Part shown: positions 16,991-25,532 of the stretch, one piece after another
How positions within the stretch are numbered: the first letter of the stretch is position 1
Layout of the letters: each line of letters begins with the position of its first letter
NCBI GenBank assembly: GCA_028818755.1
Contig: JAPPNF010000156.1
Location: 1 to 64,000, forward strand
Direction: 5' to 3'
Source: Deltaproteobacteria bacterium
GTDB taxonomy: Bacteria > Desulfobacterota > Binatia > UBA9968 > JAJDTQ01
Length of the DNA stretch: 64,000 nucleotides
Program-made: the position numbers and the translations under genes
Notes under the pieces: generated by a model
The model's database searches: none
What the model was told of the DNA's origin: nothing
What the model saw: only the letters and a program-made list of their open reading frames with translations

Positions 16991-19041
16991 TCCTGGCCGC
17001 ACTCGATGCGGATCTCGCCCATTCCTCCGACCTCGAAACGGTCGCCCGGCCACACCAGCGTCGTCGAGCCGTATTCCTCGATGACCGCCGGGCCGTCGGC
17101 GGCAAATCCCGGCTCGAGCCCGTCGCGGTCGTAGATCGCGGTTTCAATCACCTCCCCGGCGCCGAAATAGACCTTGCGGGTTCCGGGATCCGATGCCGCG
17201 CCAGCCGGCGTCTTGCGCCGCAGGTTCGCGATGTCCGGCCGCCGCAGCCTGGCGAAGGCCGAGAGGTGCAAGGCCTGGAGCTCGGTGGGCGCCTTCGAGT
17301 CGGCGTGGCCGTAGCGGCGCTCATAGTCGCGCTCGAAGGCGTTCCTCATTTCGGCGACGCCGCGCAGTCCCGTGATCGGCACATGGATGTTGTGCCGTTG
17401 CCCAAGGTAGCGCATCTCCGCCTTGCGTTCGAAAAACACGTCGGTTGTGCCGAAATCGCGACGCAGGGCTTCCGCGGCGACGGCTTCCATGCCGCGAAAG
17501 CCGGCATCCATGCCCGCCACGAGGGTGTCGTCGAGGACGCCGGTGAAGGTCTCCGACGTATCGACACGGGCGTCCGCCAACAGCATCCCGATGGCGGAGA
17601 AATTGCCGGGCTCCGGCGGGATGACGATGGCCGGGATGGACAGCTCGCGGGCCAGAGCGGAGGCATGCAGCGGTCCGCCGCCGCCGTAGGCGAACAGGAC
17701 GAAGTCGCGCGGGTCGAGGCCCCGCTCCACCGAAACCTGGCGGATCGCGCCGGCCATCAGCACGGTGGCGATGGAGACAATGCCGTCCGCCGTCCGGACC
17801 AGCCCCTCCTCGCCCCGGTAGCCGAGTGGCTCCGCGGTCTTTGCGGTGATGGCACGACGGGCGGATTCGACTCCCAGGCTCAGCTCGCCGCCAAGGAACC
17901 GGTGGGGGTTGAGCCGGCCGAGCACGAGATTCGCGTCGGTGACGGTGGGCTCGGTGCCGCCGCGTTCGTAGCACACCGGGCCGGGCGTCGAACCCGCGCT
18001 TTGGGGTCCGACGTGCAGGCGGTTCTGATCGTCCAGCCAGGCGATGGAGCCGCCGCCGGAACCGACCTCGACGATATCGATCACCGGCCACTTGATGGGA
18101 AAGCCCTGCACGTAACCGTTGACGTAGTAGACCGACTCGACCGTGAAGCGGCCGTTTTCCACCAGGGCGCATTTCGCCGTGGTCCCGCCCATGTCGAAGG
18201 CAACGACGTTGCGGATGCCGAGGGCCTCCGCATAGGCGCCGGCGCCGATGCAGCCTCCGATGGGCCCGGATTCCACCAGTCCGACGGGTTGGCGGCAGGT
18301 GCGTTCCACCGACAGCAATCCGCCGTTGGATCCCATCATGAACAGCGAGCCGTCGTAGCCACTGGAGCGGAGCTCGTCTTCCAGACGGCGGACGTAGGTG
18401 TTCACCCGCGGCCCCACATACGCGTTGGCGGCGACGGTCGACGTTCGTTCGTATTCGTACCACTCGCGCGTCAACTCGGTGCCGCAGGTGACGTAGACCT
18501 CGGGAAGCCGCCTCTTCAGGATCGCTACGGCCTGTTCTTCGTGCGCCGGGTCCAGGTAGGAGCTCATGAAAAAGACCGCAACCGCCTCGACGTCGAGCCG
18601 TTTCAGATCCTTCGCCAGAGTTTCGACCGCACCGGTGTCGAGCGGCACCAGCACCTCGCCGTTGGCGTCGATCCGTTCGGGCACCTCGAAACGCAGCTCC
18701 CGCGGTATCAGCGGCTCGTCCCGCCGGTAGTGCAGGTCGAACGGGTCGGGCCGGTTGGCCCGGGCGATCTCGAGGATGTCGCGAAACCCCGCCGAGGTGA
18801 CCAGGGCGCACTTGGCGCCGCGGCGCTCGATCAGTGAATTGATGACCAGAGTGGTCCCGTGATTGACGAAGTTGGCTTCGGACGGCGCCAGGTCCGCCTT
18901 GCCGAAACAGTCCAGGATCCCCTCCACGAAATCGCCGTAGGTCGTCGGACTCTTCGTGTACCTCGCCTGCCCGGTTTCGTGGTCGAAGCCGACAAGGTCG
19001 GTGAAGGTGCCTCCGATATCCACCGCCACAACGTAGGGCAT
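16987..19041 (-). CDS. hyuA: Hydantoinase/oxoprolinase A subunit
   Basis: A 684-residue HyuA-family protein of the ASKHA fold. ATG 19041 gives MPYVVAVDIGGTFTD with a GGAGAA ribosome-binding site; a start 7 codons earlier is possible. The nucleotide-binding motifs are VDIGGTFTDLVGFD near the N-terminus, FDMGGTTAKCALV around 280 and AYGGGGPLHA around 450. It binds and hydrolyses ATP to drive cleavage of the cyclic amide with HyuB, whose gene overlaps it. It stands at the end of a run of ring-oxidation genes on the same strand. Confidence 0.93.
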   Translation of the reverse strand: MPYVVAVDIGGTFTDLVGFDHETGQARYTKSPTTYGDFVEGILDCFGKADLAPSEANFVNHGTTLVINSLIERRGAKCALVTSAGFRDILEIARANRPDPFDLHYRRDEPLIPRELRFEVPERIDANGEVLVPLDTGAVETLAKDLKRLDVEAVAVFFMSSYLDPAHEEQAVAILKRRLPEVYVTCGTELTREWYEYERTSTVAANAYVGPRVNTYVRRLEDELRSSGYDGSLFMMGSNGGLLSVERTCRQPVGLVESGPIGGCIGAGAYAEALGIRNVVAFDMGGTTAKCALVENGRFTVESVYYVNGYVQGFPIKWPVIDIVEVGSGGGSIAWLDDQNRLHVGPQSAGSTPGPVCYERGGTEPTVTDANLVLGRLNPHRFLGGELSLGVESARRAITAKTAEPLGYRGEEGLVRTADGIVSIATVLMAGAIRQVSVERGLDPRDFVLFAYGGGGPLHASALARELSIPAIVIPPEPGNFSAIGMLLADARVDTSETFTGVLDDTLVAGMDAGFRGMEAVAAEALRRDFGTTDVFFERKAEMRYLGQRHNIHVPITGLRGVAEMRNAFERDYERRYGHADSKAPTELQALHLSAFARLRRPDIANLRRKTPAGAASDPGTRKVYFGAGEVIETAIYDRDGLEPGFAADGPAVIEEYGSTTLVWPGDRFEVGGMGEIRIECGQE

Positions 19042-19098
19042 CAGGTTCTCCAGTGCGTGCAAACGGACCGCGCCCGGGTATGGGTGTCCGTCGGTGCC

Positions 19099-19551
19099 TC
19101 AATCCGGCGTGGGCAGTATGATGAGCTGCAACCGGTTGCCGGCGGGGTCGTAGAGGTAGACGCTCTTTTCGCCGGGGGCGCGTTGTGCGGCGCGGAGATC
19201 GCCTTCGATGTAGGCGCCGTGGGCTTCCAGCTTCTCGTAGACCTCGTCGTACTCCTTGATGGAGCCGACGCTCATGGCAAGGTGGGCGCCCTTGTAGCGC
19301 GGCCCGCCGCCGGGGTCCGGGACGTTGTTGGAGTCGGGTCCGGAGAAGCGGGAGCGTTGGGACAGCTCGTCGACCTTCTCCAGAAACAGCAACTGACCGG
19401 ATCCGTTCCTGAGGATCAGCCGTCCGTTGCCCAACTCGCCGCCATCCCGGCAAATCAACTCCATCCCCAAGGCGCCGGCGTAGAAGCGTTCGGCGGCTTC
19501 GAGGTCGGTGACCTCCATGGCGAGGTGGCTGATGTCTTCGTACGCGATCAC
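19099..19551 (-). CDS. VOC-family (glyoxalase/extradiol-like) protein
   Basis: A 150-residue single VOC module pair with beta-alpha-beta-beta-beta repeats: ISHLAMEVTDLEAAERFYAGALGMEL and AHLAMSVGSIKEYDEVYEKLEAHG. Likely metal ligands are the His residues in ISHLAM and AHLAM, with Glu in YIEGDLR or Gln in RLQLI. VOC proteins of this size are glyoxalases, fosfomycin-resistance-like enzymes or small extradiol dioxygenases. It overlaps the next VOC gene by 4 bp. Confidence 0.8.
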   Translation of the reverse strand: MIAYEDISHLAMEVTDLEAAERFYAGALGMELICRDGGELGNGRLILRNGSGQLLFLEKVDELSQRSRFSGPDSNNVPDPGGGPRYKGAHLAMSVGSIKEYDEVYEKLEAHGAYIEGDLRAAQRAPGEKSVYLYDPAGNRLQLIILPTPD

Positions 19552-19970
19552 GACGCCGCCCCTTCCTTGCGCACGGAGAACTCGAGGATGTTGTCGTCCG
19601 CGTCGCGCACCCGGATGGTGCGGTCGAGGGGCACCTCCGGCGGGTACGTCACCGGTCCTTCGTAGGAAATGTCGCTCTGGCGCAACTGCTCCAGCAACTC
19701 GTCCATGGCGGCCTCGGTGAGGGAAAAGCCGATGCGTGGCATGCAGGCTTGGCCCTGCGGGGCCAGGGGTTCCTGCGCCAGGCAGATCTCGAACCGGTGC
19801 CCGCCCATCTCCACGAAGGACATCACCGGAAAGCCCTTGTAGAGCCGGTGCGTGTTGAGGTTCTGGATTCGCAGCGGCTTCGCCCCCAGCAGGTCCTCGT
19901 AGAACCGGTGCGCCCGGGGGATGTCCTCGACGACGAAGCCGCAGTGATCGAAGGTCTGTATCCGAGCCAT
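19548..19970 (-). CDS. VOC-family protein
   Basis: A 140-residue VOC protein starting MARIQTFDHCGFVVEDIPRAHRFYEDLLG. His9 and the Glu in NILEFSV are the expected metal ligands. The segment GGHRFEICLA holds the second strand pair. Its end overlaps the start of the following VOC gene by 4 bp, so the two are probably made together and may form a heterodimer. Position between the NicX-like gene and hyuA suggests a role in the same ring-degradation route, for example as an isomerase or dioxygenase (inference). Confidence 0.8.
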   Translation of the reverse strand: MARIQTFDHCGFVVEDIPRAHRFYEDLLGAKPLRIQNLNTHRLYKGFPVMSFVEMGGHRFEICLAQEPLAPQGQACMPRIGFSLTEAAMDELLEQLRQSDISYEGPVTYPPEVPLDRTIRVRDADDNILEFSVRKEGAAS

Positions 19971-20073
19971 GGTCGCGTGTGCTCCTTCAGTTCAGGCCGT
20001 GGGAACCGGTGCAGCGGCGAGCCCAAACCGCCCCTGCAGGCACCGCGCGGTCGTCGCGAGAGATTCTAGCCCT

Positions 20074-21183
20074 TCACCACAAGGTGCCGGAGCCGTGGGC
20101 ATCGTGGGATACCGGGGCGAGCACCTGGTACGGGTCGCCGTAGGCGGAGGCCGCCTCCAGCACCTCGGGGTGGTGCAGGAGCGAGCGGTCGAGCATACCC
20201 TGCTCGTGTACGATGAGGCGGTCGTCGATGTAGAGCCGCGCGTTCATCACCGAGCCGTCCACGTGCCGGAAGTCGGGGTGCGTGCGGTCCGTCCCCAGGC
20301 CCACCCACGGCATCTTGCTTATAAGCTCCCAGTGCATGGGATCGGCGACGCCGTGCTGGATGGACGCCTTGGGGTGGTAGCCGAACATGATCTCCACCAG
20401 CCGGTTCGAGCCCGGCACGTTCTTGAAGAGTTGCCGGCACTCCTCCGCCAACTCACCGCCCTCGGCTTCCACTACCTCGCTGTCCTTTACTACCCACTTC
20501 ATGGGCGCGGGCAGTTCGCCGGCCACCCCCTGCACGCAGCTCAGGAAGACTTCGCCGTCGGCCTTGCCGCTGCCGTTGAACACGCCGCAGCGTCCCCACG
20601 GGAAGTGGCAGCGCCCCGGAGGATCGCCGGCCCGGAACTGCATGCCGTAGAGCCGGGTGCCGTCATAGCTCGCGGTGAGATGGCTGCCGAGATCGTCCTC
20701 GATGCGCACCACCTTGCCCGCGGCCACCACCTCGCGGACCTTCTCCGCGAGCTTCCACAGCACCGGGTTGGGAAAGCGCGCGTAGTCCCGCGCCAGCAGC
20801 CCCGGTGCCCCCTCGAAGTAGATGAAGTAGGGCTTCATGCGCTGTTCCTGGAGTTGCGTGCCGCTCTCCTCGCGCTTGCGCCCAAGGGCGCGGTGGCCAG
20901 GCGTGAAGGTGATGAACACGGGCCACACCCAGATCACCACGTCACAGGCGTGCATGGCGTCGAGCACCGCCTCGGGCACCCGGCCGTACCGGGAGATGGG
21001 CTCGGTGATGAGCGACATGGGCTCGGCTCCCATGAACTTGAGCCCGGCGGTGATGGCCTCCATGGAGGCTGCGTCGCTGCGGCGGTCCGCCAAAAGCAGC
21101 ACCTGGTCTCCAGGGCGGATGTCGGACGCCTCGATCATGTTCTTGACGCCGTCCATCATGTCCGCGATGTCATAGTCGATCAT
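20074..21183 (-). CDS. M29-fold protein resembling 2,5-dihydroxypyridine dioxygenase (NicX)
   Basis: A 369-residue protein of the M29 aminopeptidase fold, the same fold as the Fe(II) ring-cleaving enzyme NicX. Candidate metal ligands are H270 in FGYHP, and H307 and D309 in HPDFRHVDGSV, similar in spacing to the His / His-x-Asp triad of NicX. E264 lies where the peptidases have a metal Glu. The N-terminal half has VLLLADRRSD and a Rossmann-like core. A GAGGACA ribosome-binding site precedes ATG 21183, 10 bp after the double-VOC gene. Neighbouring dioxygenase-like and hydantoinase genes favour ring cleavage over peptidase activity. Confidence 0.65.
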   Translation of the reverse strand: MIDYDIADMMDGVKNMIEASDIRPGDQVLLLADRRSDAASMEAITAGLKFMGAEPMSLITEPISRYGRVPEAVLDAMHACDVVIWVWPVFITFTPGHRALGRKREESGTQLQEQRMKPYFIYFEGAPGLLARDYARFPNPVLWKLAEKVREVVAAGKVVRIEDDLGSHLTASYDGTRLYGMQFRAGDPPGRCHFPWGRCGVFNGSGKADGEVFLSCVQGVAGELPAPMKWVVKDSEVVEAEGGELAEECRQLFKNVPGSNRLVEIMFGYHPKASIQHGVADPMHWELISKMPWVGLGTDRTHPDFRHVDGSVMNARLYIDDRLIVHEQGMLDRSLLHHPEVLEAASAYGDPYQVLAPVSHDAHGSGTLW

Positions 21184-21193
21184 GTCAGTGTCC

Positions 21194-22051
21194 TCAATGC
21201 GGGAGGCCTCTGTTCTCGCCCACCTGCAGCCGGTTGCCGAAGGGGTCGTAGAAGTACACCGTCTGCATGTCCGGCTCGTGCCAGGGGATGCGGTCGCCGA
21301 ACGGGCCCCAGTAGCGCTCGACGTTGGTGAGCCGCGACACGAACTCGTCGTAGTCGCCGATGGCCACCTTGACGTCCACGTGGGGACCGCGCGAGTAGTG
21401 GCTCCGCTGGGTCATCTCCGGCACCTGGCGCAGGATGAAGAGCTGCCCGGTCTCGGCGATGGCCAGCGTCAACTGGCCGTCGCCCGGCACCTGGTCCGTG
21501 TCCACCAGTCCCAGGGTGTTCCGGTACCAGTCCTCCGCCTGCGCCAGATCGGTCACCTCCAGGCGTACGTGGCTGAGGCGGCACAGGCCCAGGTAGCCCT
21601 GGCCCTGGTCGTGGCAACGCTGGTCCTCCCGCCGCACCGACAGCTCGAAGACGTACTCGCCCGGCTCCGTGAGCCAGAGGGAACCGGCGATGGGGCTCGA
21701 CGCGGGGTACTCCACCGGGCCTTCGACGGGCACGTTGTGTTCGCGCAGAAGCTCCGCCGCTTCCTCGACGCTCCGTTCGTTCAGCTCAAGTCCCCATACA
21801 GGCCCTTCCATGGGGCGGACGGGCTTGGGAATGGGCTGCCCCTGGAGCGCGTAGCCGAAGCCGTGGTGGTTGGCCAGCTTGAAGAACGCCATTTCCGGGA
21901 CTTCGCGGTTGAGCCCCCGCAGGTTGGCGTTCACCAGCCGGCGGAAGTCGGCTCCCAGGACCTGGGTGAGGAAGACGATGGACAGCCCCAGGTCGTTGGT
22001 GGCCACCACGCCGTGATCGAGCCGGACAACCGGAGCGCCGTTCGTGCTCAT
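21194..22051 (-). CDS. Two-domain VOC protein, extradiol-dioxygenase-like
   Basis: A 285-residue protein with two VOC modules, VVRLDHGVVATNDLGLSIVF at the start and LSHVRLEVTDLAQAEDWYRN from about 157. The layout is like type I extradiol (catechol 2,3-) dioxygenases. Candidate iron ligands are the His in LSHVRL, the His in GPHVDVKVA and a Glu near the C-terminus. The C-terminal Phe-Gly-Asn-Arg (DPFGNRLQV) is typical. It ends 10 bp before the NicX-like gene, so both are in one operon and may act on successive intermediates. Confidence 0.78.
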   Translation of the reverse strand: MSTNGAPVVRLDHGVVATNDLGLSIVFLTQVLGADFRRLVNANLRGLNREVPEMAFFKLANHHGFGYALQGQPIPKPVRPMEGPVWGLELNERSVEEAAELLREHNVPVEGPVEYPASSPIAGSLWLTEPGEYVFELSVRREDQRCHDQGQGYLGLCRLSHVRLEVTDLAQAEDWYRNTLGLVDTDQVPGDGQLTLAIAETGQLFILRQVPEMTQRSHYSRGPHVDVKVAIGDYDEFVSRLTNVERYWGPFGDRIPWHEPDMQTVYFYDPFGNRLQVGENRGLPH

Positions 22052-22073
22052 GGCTCCATCCTCCTTTTGCCAT

Positions 22074-22901
22074 CTATGGCCGCGCGTACTTGTCCTTGCG
22101 CGGCCCGTCGGCGGTGTGCGCCGCCCGTGCCCACTCGGGCCGGTAGCCGTCCTCGGTCACCGCCGCGGTGGTGTAGCCGCCGTCCACGTACAAACTTTCG
22201 CCGGCGACGAAGTCGGACTCGCCGCTGGCCAGGAAGATAGCGCCGCCAATGAGATCCTCCGGCTTGCCCAGCCGCCCGAAGGGGATGCGCCGGCGCCGCT
22301 CCGCCCGTTCCACCTCGTGGGGGTAGGGGATGGATTCCATGCCGCCGTGCACCAGGCAGTTCACGTTGACGCCATAATATCCCAGGGCCTGGGCGATGGC
22401 GCGGGTCATGGCGTCCACGCCCGAACGCGTGGTACACCACGCCGCCGCCTCGCCGGAGCCCAGCCGGCCCACGATGGAGGACAGGTTGACGATCTTGCCC
22501 CCGCGGCCCTGTTCGGCCATCTGCCGTCCCACGGCCTGGCACGTGAGGAAGAAGGCCTTGAGCCCCACCGCCAGCGCGTGGTCGAAGTCTTCTTCCTTGA
22601 AGGTCAGGAATGCCTGGTTGTGGGCCGTCCCGGTGCCGTTGAACAGGATGTCGATGCCGTCGAACTCCGCCACCACCCGGCCGACCATCTCCTCCACCGC
22701 CGCCTTGTCGGTGACGTCCACCTGCAGGGCCAGCGACTTTCTTCCGAGCTCCTTGACCTGCGCGGCCACCGCCGCGGCCTTGTCCCCGTCCTCGTCCACC
22801 GCCGCGACGTGGGCGCCCTCCCGGGCGTAGCCCAGGGCCACGAGGCCGCCGATACGGCCCCCGACTCCGGTCACCACCGCAATCTTGTCTTCAAGTCTCA
22901 T
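22074..22901 (-). CDS. SDR-family protein with Tyr/Lys replaced by Trp/Arg
   Basis: A 275-residue Rossmann-fold SDR. ATG 22901 follows GAGGAG. The cofactor loop is TGVGGRIGG and the structural strand IVNLSSIVG is intact. Where FabG-type enzymes have Y-x-x-x-K, this protein has W155-CTT-R159, so both catalytic residues are changed. The first Gly-x-Gly is also loosened. It still looks able to bind NAD(P). The adjacent SDR has the same two changes. Together they may be a heteromeric enzyme with altered chemistry or non-redox proteins (inference). Confidence 0.85.
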   Translation of the reverse strand: MRLEDKIAVVTGVGGRIGGLVALGYAREGAHVAAVDEDGDKAAAVAAQVKELGRKSLALQVDVTDKAAVEEMVGRVVAEFDGIDILFNGTGTAHNQAFLTFKEEDFDHALAVGLKAFFLTCQAVGRQMAEQGRGGKIVNLSSIVGRLGSGEAAAWCTTRSGVDAMTRAIAQALGYYGVNVNCLVHGGMESIPYPHEVERAERRRRIPFGRLGKPEDLIGGAIFLASGESDFVAGESLYVDGGYTTAAVTEDGYRPEWARAAHTADGPRKDKYARP

Positions 22902-23044
22902 GCTGCAACTCCTCGCGCGCATGCTTCCGACCGCGTCTCCGCGCTGAGGGGAGGCGCGGACGGCGTCAGGTTTCCCAGGTCACAAGCACGCTTGTGAGCC
23001 TGCGGGTGGCGTCTCCGTCGCGTCGCTGTGTGCCGGCAGGCCGT

Positions 23045-23848
23045 TCATGCGGTGTTGGGGTCCCATCCCTGGTTGCCCGCCTTGGCCCAATCCGGCCGGA
23101 AGCGGTCGTCGGTCACCGCGGCCACGGTGTAGCCGCCGTCCACGTAGAGCACCGTGCCGGTGATGTAGGCGGCGTCGTCCGAGGCCAGGAACACCGTGGG
23201 CGGGCCCATGTCCTCCGGGTATTCGGTGCGACCCAGGGGGAGGCGGCGGAGCCGTTCCAGCACCCCTTCGGAATAGGGCGGGCGCTGGGTGTTGCCGCGG
23301 GCCACGCCGTTGACGTTGATGCCCCAGAAGCCCAGGGCGTGGGCCATGGAGCGCGTGAGCCCGTCCACCGCGCCGCGGTCGGCGGCCCAGTCCACCGCCT
23401 GTCCGGGCCCCAGCTTGGCCACGATGGAAGTGAGGTTGACGATCTTGCCGTAGCGCCGCTTGATCATCTCGTTGGCGGCGGCCTGGCCTGTGAGGAAGTA
23501 AGGCTTGACCCCCCGCGCCAGGGTGTCGTCGAAGTCCTCTTCCTTGAAGTTCAGGAACTCCTGGTGATGCGGACGCGCGGTGGCGTTGACCAGGATGTCG
23601 AGTCGTCCGTAGGCCTCCACGGTGCGCCGCACCATGACTTCGACCTCCTCCTTCTCGCGCAGGTCCACACCCAGGGCGAGAGCGTTGCGGCCGGCCGCTC
23701 GCACGCGCTCAGCCGCCACGTCCGCGTCCTCCTGCTTCCAGTCGGCGCACACTACGTCGGCCCCCTCGACGGCGAACGCCTTGCTGATGATGCTTCCGAA
23801 CTCAGCGTTAGCCCCGGTGACGACGGCGATCTTGTCTTTCAAACGCAT
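23045..23848 (-). CDS. SDR-family protein with Tyr/Lys replaced by Trp/Arg, paralogue
   Basis: A 267-residue SDR, first gene of the minus-strand ring-degradation operon, with GGAGAC before ATG 23848. It shares MRL-x-DKIAVVTG, FLNFKEEDFDD and SIVAKLG with the neighbouring SDR. The catalytic site reads W154-AAD-R158 instead of Y-x-x-x-K, and the cofactor loop is TGANAEFGS. C-terminal TGTVLYVDGGYTVAAVTDDRF is shared with its paralogue. Both are about 40-45% identical by eye and clearly duplicated. Confidence 0.85.
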   Translation of the reverse strand: MRLKDKIAVVTGANAEFGSIISKAFAVEGADVVCADWKQEDADVAAERVRAAGRNALALGVDLREKEEVEVMVRRTVEAYGRLDILVNATARPHHQEFLNFKEEDFDDTLARGVKPYFLTGQAAANEMIKRRYGKIVNLTSIVAKLGPGQAVDWAADRGAVDGLTRSMAHALGFWGINVNGVARGNTQRPPYSEGVLERLRRLPLGRTEYPEDMGPPTVFLASDDAAYITGTVLYVDGGYTVAAVTDDRFRPDWAKAGNQGWDPNTA

Positions 23849-24224
23849 ACAGGTCTCCAGACGAGCCCAAGTCACGGCCGCCCTTCGGGAAGGTACCCGG
23901 AGACGGCGGTCCGGTTGCAGATACACCTGCACATACTGCGTTGCACGCCGCCGGTCAAACCCCCGCGGTACGCGACGCCAAGACGCGAATCGTCATTCCC
24001 GCGAAAGTGGAACCAAGAGGTGGGAGGGGCTGAAACGGGCGTATTCCCCGCCTCACCCCGCCCGGGTTCCCGCTTCTGCGGGAATGACAATTCCGGGTGC
24101 AGGTGCCACGTCGTATTGCTATCCGCGTGTCGGGTGATGTATCGTCCATGCGTGCCACGAACAAACAACGGCAGGGAGGCCGTCCGTAGCCGTAGCCGCA
24201 CTCCCTGCCCCGGAGGAGCCGCCC
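23849..24224. promoter_or_regulatory. Divergent intergenic region containing a REP/MITE-like element
   Basis: These 376 bp separate the minus-strand SDR operon from the plus-strand bicupin gene and contain no supportable gene. They must carry both promoters. The middle is occupied by the inverted-repeat element at 23991-24089, which is annotated separately. A TTGCTATCC stretch near 24116 could belong to a plus-strand promoter, but I am not confident of a -10 partner. Confidence 0.45.
23991..24089. repeat. Inverted-repeat element (REP/MITE-like)
   Basis: The left arm CGTCATTCCCGCGAAAGTGG (23991-24010, continuing AACC) is matched in inverted orientation by the right arm ending GCGGGAATGACAA near 24090, with only a few mismatches. 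About 50 bp lie between. A single left-arm copy is found again at 28195-28219. Arms of this sequence are a well-known dispersed repeat type in proteobacterial genomes. Confidence 0.7.
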
Positions 24225-25358
24225 ATGGCCACCAAGGAACAGATCGAAGCGGCCGAGAAGAAGGTCTACTCGCAGAAGGATGTCGGCGAGTTCATGACGA
24301 CGTGGAAGGACTTCCCCAGGCCCGGATTGGCCGCGTGGTCCGAGCGGAAGAAGGCGGGCCTCATGAACACGGCCCGGAGTACCCGCTACACGCCCAAGTT
24401 CCGGCCGTTCGACATGCTCAGCGTCCCCAACCAGTCGATGGTGTTCCTGGAGAACGAGAACCATCGCATCGGAGCCGAATGCGTGGTGGGGGTACAGGAC
24501 GCGTTCCACCGCTACGTCGACTGCGACATGGTCTACTTCCAGTTCTGCGGCAACACGACGGTGGAGACGGAGTTCGGCGTCTACGAGATGGAACCCGGCG
24601 AGGTCATGCTCGTGCCCGGCGGCATCTCCCATCGTTCCATCGGACGCAACGACAGCCTGCGTTACTTCTGTATCAACCGCGAGGCCGTGGACTACGTCCT
24701 TGACGAGGAGAAGTACACGAGCCACCAGTCCTTCGTGATGAAGCGCCACGGCGGCCCCAACTGGAGCGGCCTGGAGACTCCCAGTGGTCACGTCCGCGGG
24801 CGCGTCGTCGAGAAGATGTACTTCTGGGACGACGATCCCGACGACCTCACCGTAGTGGAGCGCGAATACGACTCGCTCGTGGGCGTGTCCACGCTCAAGC
24901 CGAAGCAGCAGGAGAGCGGCATTCGTAAGCTGCGCGCCTTCGACCACTTCACCATGGTGCTGGGGAAGGCCGGCGGCGAGGCCGGACTGCTGGCGCTGAT
25001 GGAGTCCCAGAGCATGCGGGTACGTACCTACAACATGCAGGACGAGCAGTTCGCGTTCCACCGCGCGCTCCAGAGCGAGGAGGTGCGCATCCAGTTCCGC
25101 GGCGACGCCCTGGACCTGTCGGAGTTCGAGAACGTCGCCGTGTCCCCCGGCGAGATCACAATCATCCCGCTGGGCATCTCCCACAGCGTCATCAGCGTGC
25201 CCCCGGACGGCCAGGACTTCCTGCGCCTGAACTTCTACAGCAAGCTGCGCTGGCACGTGCCCATCGACCCCACGCACCACGTCTACAACAGCACGTTCAC
25301 GGTGGAGACCACGGTTCACAAGGAAGCCGACTGGTGGAAGACCGCGGCCAGTGCCTAG
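24225..25358 (+). CDS. Bicupin protein, homogentisate-1,2-dioxygenase-like
   Basis: A 377-residue protein with two cupin domains. The second has FHRALQSEEVRIQFRG followed by PLGISHSVI, which matches the Fe(II) ligand pattern H-x5-E ... H of homogentisate dioxygenase (FHRNCMSE in the human enzyme, from memory). The first domain has FHRYVDCDMVYFQFCG and VPGGISHRSIG. It is somewhat shorter than true homogentisate dioxygenase (about 430-445 residues). The stop TAG (25356-25358) lies inside the left end of a MITE. It is likely an aromatic-ring dioxygenase of unknown substrate. Confidence 0.8.
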   Translation: MATKEQIEAAEKKVYSQKDVGEFMTTWKDFPRPGLAAWSERKKAGLMNTARSTRYTPKFRPFDMLSVPNQSMVFLENENHRIGAECVVGVQDAFHRYVDCDMVYFQFCGNTTVETEFGVYEMEPGEVMLVPGGISHRSIGRNDSLRYFCINREAVDYVLDEEKYTSHQSFVMKRHGGPNWSGLETPSGHVRGRVVEKMYFWDDDPDDLTVVEREYDSLVGVSTLKPKQQESGIRKLRAFDHFTMVLGKAGGEAGLLALMESQSMRVRTYNMQDEQFAFHRALQSEEVRIQFRGDALDLSEFENVAVSPGEITIIPLGISHSVISVPPDGQDFLRLNFYSKLRWHVPIDPTHHVYNSTFTVETTVHKEADWWKTAASA

Positions 25359-25520
25359 TGTCCTGTCTCGTAAATTCACGTGATAAGTCGCGCAGGATTT
25401 TTCGTTGTCGGCAAGGCGCGATGACGAGCAGTGGCGGGTACCACGCGAGGAAGAGCAACGCAGCCGACGGCGGAAAAGACAAGCGAATTATTGCGCGAAT
25501 TTACGAGACAGGACACTAGG
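25354..25520. mobile_element. MITE-like element, copy 1 (167 bp, terminal inverted repeats)
   Basis: A perfect 24-bp terminal inverted repeat (25354-25377 and 25497-25520), starting CCTAGTGTCCTGTCTCG, bounds a 167-bp segment with no gene. CTAG is present at both ends and may be part of the target. The core (TTGTCGGCAAGGCGCGA at 25405-25421, then a GAGCAACGCAGCCGACGGC stretch) is nearly identical to that of the element at 36827-37012. It sits between two bicupin genes. It supplies the stop codon of the first and part of the GGGAGGA ribosome-binding site of the second. Confidence 0.85.
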
Positions 25521-25532
25521 GAGGATCACGAC

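Noticed and set aside
17321-19453. A 710-codon minus-strand frame overlapping hyuA
   Set aside because: It shares the strand but not the frame of hyuA and reads as low-complexity Arg/Pro/Gly sequence. HyuA carries the ASKHA motifs.
25354-25520. Small protein genes inside the MITE
   Set aside because: Open frames of about 60 codons cross the element, but they run through terminal repeats into neighbouring genes and have no ribosome-binding site. The inverted repeats explain the sequence better.
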